This document shows positions 1-6,006 of a DNA stretch of 6,376 nucleotides, in pieces (positions within the stretch are counted from its first letter, which is position 1; each line of letters opens with the position of its first letter). This stretch comes from Saprospiraceae bacterium (GTDB lineage: Bacteria > Bacteroidota > Bacteroidia > Chitinophagales > Saprospiraceae), in NCBI GenBank assembly GCA_015494245.1, contig WGBN01000438.1, positions 1-6,376 on the forward strand, written 5' to 3'. Both the position numbers and the translations under genes were made by a program. The notes beneath the pieces are model-generated. The model saw only the letters and a program-made list of their open reading frames with translations, was not told the origin of the DNA and did no database searches.

Positions 1-2259
1 TTCATCGCCGCTGTTGTCTATGTATTGGCGGCTGACATATTGACTGAAAAAACGCAAAGTCCAGGCGCGTTTCAGGAAAGAGGGTTTCCACTGCAAACCG
101 CCCTTAGCGATGAGTGCAGGCGAAAAAGACAGCGGAGTGTTCTCTCTGACAAATACCTCTTGGTAATAATCTCCCAATTCGGTATAGACATCTACATACT
201 CGTCAAATTTCAGGATGCGGTTGTCCGAGAGGGTGGCGTTTAACGAAAGTTGTAAATCTCCCGGTGCCTGCCAGTCAAGTGCTGCCTCTATGCCGCGGCG
301 ATAACTGCGGGGCACGTTGATGCGGGTGTATTCCCCCACATCGTTGATTTTGCCGCTGAGGACGAGCTGATCGCGGTAGTCCATGTAGTAGAGGGTGAGG
401 GCAAGCTGCAGCTTGGGATTCATTTGGCGAAAGCCCAACTCATAATCCATCATGCGCTCCGGACGGGGGACGCTTTCGGGAGAGGCGTCCACATAATCGT
501 TGCGGTTGGGCTCGCGTTGGGCATGGCCCACAAAGGCAAAGAGACGGCGACCCGAACCGAGTTCATAAGTCAGCCCCAGCTTGGGGTTGAAAAACAAATG
601 TGAAGCCCTGGCCTCCTGATCCAACTGACGATAGGCATACGCATAATCCATGTGTCGCAGCTGCAGATCGGCCTGCAGGCTGAGGCGGTCTTTGAGCGTA
701 TAGACGGCTTTGACGAAAGTATTGGCCTCACTTTTGACGGCCCTGTCTTCGTAATAGCGGTGGTCCTTCTCACTCAGGCCATAGATTTGGGCCCAGATGA
801 CCTCCCCGTAGTGCAAACCCGCATAGCGATTGACTCCGCCCGCCCAGCTCAGATTAAATGTGCCGGCATTGTTGGTGTAGTGCAGTCCCCACACGGCGCC
901 GTAAAAATCATTGTCCAACCAGCGACGGCGCACCAGGTCGGTGGTGCAATCCCCCGACTGGCAGACGGGCGGGCTGAGCAGGCCGTAAGCATCGAGCTCT
1001 TGTCCGGCTTTGTACTGTTCGTAATAGCCGAAGCCCTTGGTGTAATGAGTTGCCAGATTCAGGTACCAGTTGCGGTTCAACTGCCTTTTGTAAAAGAGCT
1101 GGTAGTGCTGCTGGGTGTAGTCGTCCACCTCATCGGGATAGGGCTCGCCGGGCTTTTCCGTGCCGGCCGGATTGTAGGTGCGCAAATCGGGCTCATCTAT
1201 GTACTCCGCCGGTACGCCGTACCAGGCCTGGTAAGTGCGTTCGTGCCCGCCAAAAGTTACGAGGCGCAACTCGGCCCGTGCAAAGCGATAGCCGGCTTCG
1301 GCATAGTAAGAGCGCAAATCCGAAGAAGCCCTGTCTATGTAGCCGTCGGACAAAATACGGGAAAAACGGCCATAGAGGAAAGCCCCTTCGTTTTTTTTAG
1401 CCCTGGCCCTATGCCCCAACAACCCGCTGGCATAGCTAAAGGTAGCCCGACGGGTGTTGAAAGAGCCTCCGCCGAGGCGAAGTTCGGCACGCGGTATGCT
1501 GCGATCGCCCAAAGTGCTGAGGTTGAGGTTGGCTCCAAAGGCTCCGGTGCCAAAGGTGGAAGAGCCAATCCCGCGCTGCAACTGCAGGTCTTCCAAAGAG
1601 CTGACGATATCCGGCAAATCCACCCAATAAACTTTTTGCGACTCCGCATCGTTCAGCGGTATGCCGTTGAGGGTAACGTTGATGCGGGTGGCGTCCACAC
1701 CGCGGACGCGCAAATCGGTATAACCCACACCGGCGCCGGCATCCGAGGTAACCAGGACAGAAGCCAGGCCCTGCAAGAGATAGGGCAAATCACGGGCATC
1801 ATCAACTGCCATCAGTTCTTTCTGCCTGAGGACAGTGATTGTGGCGGTTCCCTGCAACTCCACGCGGTTGGCGCGCACTTCCAGTCCTTCGAGTTGTATC
1901 ACCTCTTCCTTTAGCTGTACATGCATAATGGTTTTGGCCGTGCCCTCTTTCACGCTGGTAGTCCGCAACTCGGGCTTAAAGCCCACGAAGGAAAAGCGCA
2001 AATCGTAAGTGCCCGGCTCCAGGCCCTCGACGCGGTAAAGGCCGGTTTCATTGGCTGTCGCCACCTGTCCCGTCTGCAAGACTTTGATGTAAGCCCCGGG
2101 CAGAGGCTCCCCTTCAGCATCCGTTATCTGGCCGGTGATGACGCCCTGCGCCATGAGCGCTGCCTGCGCAAAAAGCGAGACGAACAAAACAAAGAAAACG
2201 CTCTTCGCAAGAGCCTGTATCTGCCCCCAAAGGGCTGGGGATAAAAAGCGGTGTTTCAT
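1..2259 (-). CDS. TonB-dependent outer-membrane receptor, probable thiamine/precursor uptake (3' end beyond window)
   Basis: An uninterrupted minus-strand frame of 753 codons runs from the ATG at 2259 to the left edge. Residues 1-38 form a signal peptide: basic start, hydrophobic stretch around 20-36, and a likely cleavage near the ALMAQ segment. Residues about 39-117 are a carboxypeptidase-regulatory-like beta-sandwich (GVITGQITDAEGEPLPGA, later GLYRVEGLEPGTYDL). The plug follows from about 125, with typical pieces such as YTDLRVRGVDATRINVTLNG, IPLNDAESQ and RGIGSSTFGTGAFGANL. The barrel includes the family signatures SDGYIDRASSDL, VTFGGHERTYQAW, REPNRNDY and LSGKINDVGEYTR. The last visible residues (YVSRQYIDNSGDE) are near the end of such proteins, so roughly 80-100 residues are missing. 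The TPP riboswitch in its leader points to thiamine, or a precursor, as substrate. That assignment comes from regulation, not from binding-site residues. Family assignment is very secure; substrate is a strong inference. Confidence 0.95.
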   Translation of the reverse strand, partial: MKHRFLSPALWGQIQALAKSVFFVLFVSLFAQAALMAQGVITGQITDAEGEPLPGAYIKVLQTGQVATANETGLYRVEGLEPGTYDLRFSFVGFKPELRTTSVKEGTAKTIMHVQLKEEVIQLEGLEVRANRVELQGTATITVLRQKELMAVDDARDLPYLLQGLASVLVTSDAGAGVGYTDLRVRGVDATRINVTLNGIPLNDAESQKVYWVDLPDIVSSLEDLQLQRGIGSSTFGTGAFGANLNLSTLGDRSIPRAELRLGGGSFNTRRATFSYASGLLGHRARAKKNEGAFLYGRFSRILSDGYIDRASSDLRSYYAEAGYRFARAELRLVTFGGHERTYQAWYGVPAEYIDEPDLRTYNPAGTEKPGEPYPDEVDDYTQQHYQLFYKRQLNRNWYLNLATHYTKGFGYYEQYKAGQELDAYGLLSPPVCQSGDCTTDLVRRRWLDNDFYGAVWGLHYTNNAGTFNLSWAGGVNRYAGLHYGEVIWAQIYGLSEKDHRYYEDRAVKSEANTFVKAVYTLKDRLSLQADLQLRHMDYAYAYRQLDQEARASHLFFNPKLGLTYELGSGRRLFAFVGHAQREPNRNDYVDASPESVPRPERMMDYELGFRQMNPKLQLALTLYYMDYRDQLVLSGKINDVGEYTRINVPRSYRRGIEAALDWQAPGDLQLSLNATLSDNRILKFDEYVDVYTELGDYYQEVFVRENTPLSFSPALIAKGGLQWKPSFLKRAWTLRFFSQYVSRQYIDNSGDE

Positions 2260-2262
2260 ACA

Positions 2263-2305
2263 ATCCTGCGTTTTGGATGAACAAAAAGAGTTTCCGTCGC
2301 AGGAT
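2263..2305 (-). promoter_or_regulatory. Hairpin covering the receptor ribosome-binding region
   Basis: On the minus strand ATCCTGCG (2305-2298) is perfectly complementary to CGCAGGAT (2270-2263), giving an 8-bp stem with a 27-base loop. The 3' arm contains AGGA (2267-2264), which sits four bases before the ATG at 2259-2257 and is the only Shine-Dalgarno-like sequence there. Folding would bury it, so this is a plausible translational expression platform for the upstream riboswitch. Caveats: the loop is long, and Bacteroidota generally depend little on Shine-Dalgarno pairing. The complementarity is seen directly; the function is inferred. Confidence 0.45.
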
Positions 2306-2321
2306 GCTGTGGCTGAGTGGT

Positions 2322-2342
2322 GAGGTATGACTTGCATAACTC
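2322..2342 (-). promoter_or_regulatory. Candidate switching hairpin competing with riboswitch P1
   Basis: GAGTTATG (2342-2335) can pair with CATACCTC (2329-2322) around a five-base loop CAAGT. Seven of eight pairs are Watson-Crick, with one T-C mismatch. The left arm includes the end of the conserved GGGA and the presumed 3' strand of helix P1, so the hairpin and P1 could not form together. That is the expected geometry of an alternative, ligand-free structure. No run of U follows directly, so it is not an intrinsic terminator by itself. Confidence 0.35.
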
Positions 2343-2430
2343 CCTTCCCGGCATTACCCGGGCAGGTTCAAAGGGTATGATCTCAGCTTGAGGGCCGGGC
2401 ACTTGCCTGGCCTACAGCACCCCTGTTTGA
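2338..2430 (-). promoter_or_regulatory. TPP riboswitch (THI element)
   Basis: Read on the minus strand, the conserved THI-box blocks appear in order: GGGGTGCT (2423-2416), GCTGAGA (2387-2381), ACCCTTTGAACCTG (2376-2363), and GGGTAATGCCGGGAAGGGA (2359-2341). CTGAGA and ACCC belong to the pyrimidine-sensing arm, while the GTAATG and GGGA segments belong to the pyrophosphate-sensing arm. A variable P3 extension is visible as GGCC-A-GGC / GCC-C-GGCC between 2412 and 2393. P1 can close through ACTC (2432-2429) with GAGT (2342-2339), or AAC with GTT just inside. It lies about 80 bases upstream of the receptor ATG and on the same strand. TPP binding in such elements usually lowers expression of thiamine synthesis or uptake genes. 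Confidence 0.95.
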
Positions 2431-2460
2431 GTGCAAAGGTAGATATTTTTCATATCTTTG
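2426..2460 (+). promoter_or_regulatory. Bacteroidota-type promoter for the ferritin-VIT gene
   Basis: TATCTTTG (2453-2460) fits TAnnTTTG, and TTTG at 2426-2429 lies 23 bases upstream as a rather distant -33 candidate. The start codon follows 18 bases after the -7 box, so the leader would be only about a dozen bases with no clear Shine-Dalgarno sequence. The element overlaps the oppositely directed receptor promoter. Confidence 0.55.
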
Positions 2461-2466
2461 AGCAAA
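2434..2466 (-). promoter_or_regulatory. Bacteroidota-type promoter for the riboswitch-receptor transcript
   Basis: TACCTTTG (2441-2434, minus strand) matches the -7 consensus TAnnTTTG, and a TTTG (2466-2463) lies 21 bases upstream as a possible -33 element. Transcription would start near 2426-2429, so the TPP aptamer would sit at the extreme 5' end of the RNA. Consensus match only; the start site is not shown by the sequence. Confidence 0.6.
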
Positions 2467-2478
2467 TAAACGAGACCA

Positions 2479-3345
2479 ATGAAAGACGTCACTCAAAAGA
2501 TTTTTAGCCAACAACAGAACGAAATCACGGAGTACCACACCTATCTGGAGCTCTCGCGCATGGCCAAAGACGAGCACAACCGCAAGACTTTAATGCGCAT
2601 TGCCGAGCAGGAACGCGGGCACTATCAATTCTGGAAAAAGATCACCGGCAAGGACGCACAGCCCAGGCAGCGAAAGATCCGCTGGCACATTCTGCTCGCC
2701 AAAATCTTTGGACTGTCGTTTTCTCTAAGGCTGTTGGAGCGGGGCGAAACCCGCGCCCAGGCCTTTTATGAATCCGTTACGGACGTCTATCCGGAAGCCG
2801 AGGCCATACGCGAAGACGAGATGAAGCACGAGCAGGAGCTGATCGAAATTCTCAACGACGAACGCCTCAAATACGCCGGCGCCATCGTGCTGGGCCTCAA
2901 CGATGCCCTCGTGGAATTCACGGGAACCCTGGCCGGACTGACCTTCGCCTTTGGCAACAACCTCATCGTCGGCACCACCGGTTTGGTCATGGGCGTGGCC
3001 GCTTCGCTCTCCATGGCCGCCTCGGGCTATCTGGCCTCGCGGGAAGACGACTATGGCGAAACCAACCCCATCACCTCGGCCATCTATACCGGCGTGGCCT
3101 ATCTCTTGACCGTGGCCTTTTTGGTATTTCCCTACCTCATCCAAAGCGACCCTTATATCGCTTTAACGGGCATGCTCCTCACTACGATCTTGATCATTGC
3201 GGGCTACACTTTTTACATATCTGTTGCCAAGAACATTTCTTTCTCCAGACGCTTTTGGGAGATGGCGCTGATCTCTATGGGCGTTGCCGCCATTTCCTTT
3301 GGCATAGGCACCCTGGTGAAGGTCGTCTTCGGCGTTGACGTATAA
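2479..3345 (+). CDS. Ferritin-like domain fused to VIT1/CCC1-type transporter (probable Fe2+/Mn2+ exporter)
   Basis: This 288-residue protein has two parts. Residues 1-130 are a rubrerythrin/ferritin-like four-helix domain with a diiron ligand pattern: E15, E45-x-x-H48 (EQERGH), E87, and E114-x-x-H117 (EDEMKHE). Residues 131-288 are a VIT1/CCC1-type membrane domain that begins with GLNDALVEFTGTLAGLTFA, carrying D142 and E146 in the first helix. It continues with MGVAASLSMAASGYLASRED (171-190) and three further hydrophobic segments at about 200-221, 226-250 and 262-284. Characterised proteins with this architecture (MbfA/ErvA type) sit in the inner membrane and export iron, the ferritin part working on the cytoplasmic side. 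The same role is inferred here; manganese is a possible alternative substrate. The ATG at 2479 is supported by the promoter 18 bases upstream and by E15 near the expected position. It is transcribed divergently from the thiamine receptor and is probably monocistronic. Confidence 0.92.
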   Translation: MKDVTQKIFSQQQNEITEYHTYLELSRMAKDEHNRKTLMRIAEQERGHYQFWKKITGKDAQPRQRKIRWHILLAKIFGLSFSLRLLERGETRAQAFYESVTDVYPEAEAIREDEMKHEQELIEILNDERLKYAGAIVLGLNDALVEFTGTLAGLTFAFGNNLIVGTTGLVMGVAASLSMAASGYLASREDDYGETNPITSAIYTGVAYLLTVAFLVFPYLIQSDPYIALTGMLLTTILIIAGYTFYISVAKNISFSRRFWEMALISMGVAAISFGIGTLVKVVFGVDV

Positions 3346-3353
3346 AGCCGGCC

Positions 3354-4880
3354 CTACGCCAACACCTTTTTGCCCACTTCCAGCATATAGGCCCTGGCTG
3401 CCTCGTACTCATTGGGGATTTTGCCTTCGAGTATGGCTTCGCGTATGGCCTCTTTGATCAGGCCCACCTTTTTGGAAGGCGGGATGCCGAAGGTCTCCAT
3501 GATCTCCTCGCCCGAAATCGGCGGCTGCCAGTTGCGCAGCCGGTCTTTGGCCTCCACTTCCTGCAAACGCTTTTTGAGAAACTCGTAATTGCGCAAATAA
3601 CGCTTGACTTTGCGGTCATTCTTGGAGGTGATGTCGGCCCGCGCCAGCAACATCAGGTCTTCCAAATCATCGCCGGCTTCAAAGAGCAGGCGACGCACGG
3701 CCGAGTCCGTAATTTCCTCCTTCGTCAGGCTGATGGGACGCAGATGCAGGCGGACGAGTTTTTGCACATAACGCATCTTTTCGTCTAAGGGCAATTTCAT
3801 GCGCCTGAAAATGCGCTTGACCATGCGGGCCCCGACCACCTCATGGCCGTGGAAAGTCCACCCCTGCCCTTCTTCAAAGCGCTTCGTGGGGGGCTTGGCA
3901 ATGTCGTGTAAGAGTGCTGCCCAGCGCAGCCAAAGATTGTCGGCCGGGCGTTCGGGCTTAAAACTTTGGTGGCCTGTTTTTTCCTCTCCGGAAGGCACTG
4001 CAGCCGCGGGCAATTGTTCTGCAGCTTCCTGAAAAATGCCTTTTTCGTTTTCTGCGGCTTTCGCCAAATGTACCAGGCGGTCAACGACTTCCAGCGTGTG
4101 GTAAAAATTGTCCTTGTGGGCAATGCCCTTCCGCACTTCTACCCCATGCAAAGCGTACAGCTCCGGAAAAATAATTTCCAACAGTCCCGTATCAAATAAC
4201 AATTTAAAGCCCACAGAAGGCTTGTCGGCCATGAGGATTTTATTCAGCTCCGTCGTGATGCGCTCTCGGGAGACGATGCGAATGCGCTCCTTGTTGCGCG
4301 GGATGGCTGCCAGCGTTTTTTCCTCTATGGTAAAATTCAGTTGCGTGGCAAAGCGTATGGCGCGCATCATGCGCAGGGGGTCGTCGGAGAAAGTTTTGTC
4401 GGGCTCTAAGGGCGTGCGCAAAATGCGGTTGTGCAGGTCCTTCACGCCTTCAAAGGGGTCTATCAGACTGCCGTAATCTTCCTCATTCAGGCTGATGGCC
4501 AGGGCGTTGATGGTAAAGTCGCGGCGATTCTGATCGTCTTCAAGCGAGCCATCCTCGACCACGGGTTTGCGCGAATCGCTGCGGTAAGACTCCTTGCGGG
4601 CGCCCACAAATTCTATCTGGAAATCGCCGCATTGGAGCATGGCCGTGCCAAAGCGCTTGTAAACTGCCAAATGAGGTTTGGGCGAAAGCCTCTCCCTCAC
4701 TGCCCTGGCCAGAGCGATGCCGCTGCCCACGCAAACCACGTCAACATCCACAGACGGCCGCCCCAGCAACAAGTCTCTGACATACCCCCCGACCAGATAA
4801 GTCGGCACGCCCAGTTGGCGACCGGCGGCGGCGATTTGCTCAAAAATCTTTTCTTCTTCCGGTGAGATGCGGTTCAGCAC
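3354..4880 (-). CDS. cca: CCA tRNA nucleotidyltransferase with HD domain
   Basis: The product (508 residues) would add or repair the CCA end of tRNAs using CTP and ATP. The class II nucleotidyltransferase head shows GGYVRDLLLGR (31-41), the metal-binding pair D45 and D47 in DVDVV, RRDFTINALA (119-128), DPFEGVKDL (141-149) with RILR (152-155), and SDDPLRMMRAIRFA (165-178). An RNA-binding helical region follows. An HD domain then carries H255, H261, LLHDIAKPPTKRF (323-335, with H325/D326) and FHGHE (343-347). Residues about 273-313 are an Ala/Glu/Pro-rich stretch between HTLEVVD and the HD pair that looks like an insertion and makes the protein somewhat long. The start is GTG at 4880, overlapping the dus stop by 7 bases, which suggests translational coupling; no in-frame ATG upstream is attractive. 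A poly(A)-polymerase role in the same superfamily cannot be strictly excluded, but CCA addition is far more likely. Confidence 0.93.
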   Translation of the reverse strand: MLNRISPEEEKIFEQIAAAGRQLGVPTYLVGGYVRDLLLGRPSVDVDVVCVGSGIALARAVRERLSPKPHLAVYKRFGTAMLQCGDFQIEFVGARKESYRSDSRKPVVEDGSLEDDQNRRDFTINALAISLNEEDYGSLIDPFEGVKDLHNRILRTPLEPDKTFSDDPLRMMRAIRFATQLNFTIEEKTLAAIPRNKERIRIVSRERITTELNKILMADKPSVGFKLLFDTGLLEIIFPELYALHGVEVRKGIAHKDNFYHTLEVVDRLVHLAKAAENEKGIFQEAAEQLPAAAVPSGEEKTGHQSFKPERPADNLWLRWAALLHDIAKPPTKRFEEGQGWTFHGHEVVGARMVKRIFRRMKLPLDEKMRYVQKLVRLHLRPISLTKEEITDSAVRRLLFEAGDDLEDLMLLARADITSKNDRKVKRYLRNYEFLKKRLQEVEAKDRLRNWQPPISGEEIMETFGIPPSKKVGLIKEAIREAILEGKIPNEYEAARAYMLEVGKKVLA

Positions 4881-5908
4881 GTGCTTGATGTTTCTGTAGT
4901 GTTTTGTGGATTGAGGCGGGCTGTTTCCAGTCCGGCAAATTTTTCGCGAATCTGCTCCAACACTTCGAGCAGGGCATCGGGCTCATCCAGGGTTACCAGT
5001 TTGTGGCGATAGGGCTTGATGCCCGGCAGGGCGCGGAAGTAGTTGGTATAATGGCGGCGCATTTCGAGCACGCCCAGTTTCTCTCCCTTCCAGCGGATGG
5101 AGTGCAACAAATGCCTGCGGGCTGCGTCCACGCGCTCGTCAATGGTTGGCGGAGGCAGCAGTTCTCCGGTGGCAAAGTAGTGTTTAATATCCCTGAAAAT
5201 CCAGGGATTCCCAATGCTGGCCCGGCCAATCATGATGCCGTCCACGCCGTACTTCCGGCGATATTCCAACGCCTTTTGCGGGCTGTCAACATCGCCATTG
5301 CCAAAGATGGGAATGTGGATGCGCGGATTTTCCTTCACGCGGGCGATCCAGCTCCAGTCGGCAGTACCTTTATACATTTGCTTCCGCGTGCGCGCGTGTA
5401 TGCTTACGGCCCTGACGCCCACATCCTGCAGCCGCTCAACGACCTCGACGATTTGGATGCTGTCCGCGTCCCAGCCGAGTCTCGTTTTGACGGTTACGGG
5501 CAAGCTCGTAGCTTCTACAGTGGCTTTCGCCAAATGGATCATGCGCGGGATGTCCTGCAAAATCCCCGCTCCTTCCATGCGCCTGACCACCTTTTTGACG
5601 GGACAGCCGAAGTTGATGTCCAACAGTTCAGGCCGGGCCTCCTCCACGATTTCCGCAGCCCGCATCATGGAATCCAGTTTGGCGCCAAAGATCTGAATGC
5701 CTATGGGGCGCTCCTCTTCATAAATGTCCAACTTCTGCCGGCTCTTATCGGCATCCCGAATCAAGCCCTCCACGGAAATAAACTCGGTGTACATCATATC
5801 CGCCCCCTGCTCCTTGCACAAAGCGCGAAAGGGCGGGTCGCTGACGTCCTCCATAGGTGCCAGCAACAAAGGAAAATCGCCAAGAGAGATGCCTCCGATT
5901 TTGACCAT
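4874..5908 (-). CDS. dusB: tRNA-dihydrouridine synthase (DusB-like)
   Basis: This FMN enzyme reduces specific uridines in tRNA to dihydrouridine with NAD(P)H. Starting from the ATG at 5908 it has 344 residues, normal for the family. Visible signatures are LLLAPMEDVSDPPFR (14-28), the catalytic cysteine C102 in DINFGCPVKKV (97-107), K141 in VTVKTRLGW, H171 in SIHARTR, GNGD (203-206), and the FMN-phosphate segment IMIGRASIGNPWIF (225-238). A C-terminal helical tRNA-binding domain follows. The frame extends upstream to 5989, but that stretch would translate the promoter and an intrinsic terminator, and the conserved N-terminus begins MVKIGGISLG. The 5908 start is therefore chosen. It is the first gene of a probable dus-cca operon. 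Dus subfamily (B rather than A or C) is inferred from overall motif style. Confidence 0.94.
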   Translation of the reverse strand: MVKIGGISLGDFPLLLAPMEDVSDPPFRALCKEQGADMMYTEFISVEGLIRDADKSRQKLDIYEEERPIGIQIFGAKLDSMMRAAEIVEEARPELLDINFGCPVKKVVRRMEGAGILQDIPRMIHLAKATVEATSLPVTVKTRLGWDADSIQIVEVVERLQDVGVRAVSIHARTRKQMYKGTADWSWIARVKENPRIHIPIFGNGDVDSPQKALEYRRKYGVDGIMIGRASIGNPWIFRDIKHYFATGELLPPPTIDERVDAARRHLLHSIRWKGEKLGVLEMRRHYTNYFRALPGIKPYRHKLVTLDEPDALLEVLEQIREKFAGLETARLNPQNTTETSSTC

Positions 5909-5937
5909 GATGCCGCAGAGATTCTGATTTTGGAGGA

Positions 5938-5945
5938 CAAAGATA
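5938..5945 (-). promoter_or_regulatory. -7 promoter element for dus-cca
   Basis: TATCTTTG on the minus strand is a full match to TAnnTTTG and lies about 30 bases before the chosen dus ATG. No TTTG is present at the usual -33 distance, where the upstream terminator stem sits instead. The promoter is plausible but only half supported. Confidence 0.5.
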
Positions 5946-5946
5946 C

Positions 5947-5981
5947 AAAAAACGGGGTAAAGCGCATAGCGCTTTACCCCG
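5947..5981 (-). terminator. Rho-independent terminator of the upstream lipoprotein gene
   Basis: On the minus strand a perfect 13-bp GC-rich stem, CGGGGTAAAGCGC with GCGCTTTACCCCG (5981-5953), has a three-base loop and is followed directly by six T (5952-5947). It begins 25 bases after the stop codon of the small gene at 6007 and ends just before the dus promoter, so it insulates the two units. On the plus strand no T-run follows, so it acts leftward only. Confidence 0.92.
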
Positions 5982-6006
5982 CCCTCCAATAAGGTACTCT
6001 TTGCCC

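Noticed and set aside
1388..1400. A run of eight T/A bases inside the receptor gene that could mark a frameshift.
   Set aside because: The reading frame stays intact and family motifs (GRFSRILSDGYIDR) continue in the same frame directly after the run.
652..1914. A 420-codon plus-strand open frame antisense to the receptor.
   Set aside because: The minus-strand frame carries clear TonB-receptor motifs throughout. The antisense translation is compositionally odd, matches no family I recognise, and is best explained by codon bias on the opposite strand.
3315..3371. Possible plus-strand terminator: GGTG/CACC and GGCGT/ACGCC arms followed by TTTTT after the ferritin-VIT gene.
   Set aside because: The arms are short and separated by large asymmetric loops, and the stem lies partly inside both genes. 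It is too weak to call, so how transcription ends between the two convergent genes, 8 bases apart, remains unclear.
4904..5992. A 362-codon plus-strand open frame antisense to dus.
   Set aside because: It mirrors the well-supported dus gene almost end to end, runs through its promoter and terminator, and has no recognisable domain.
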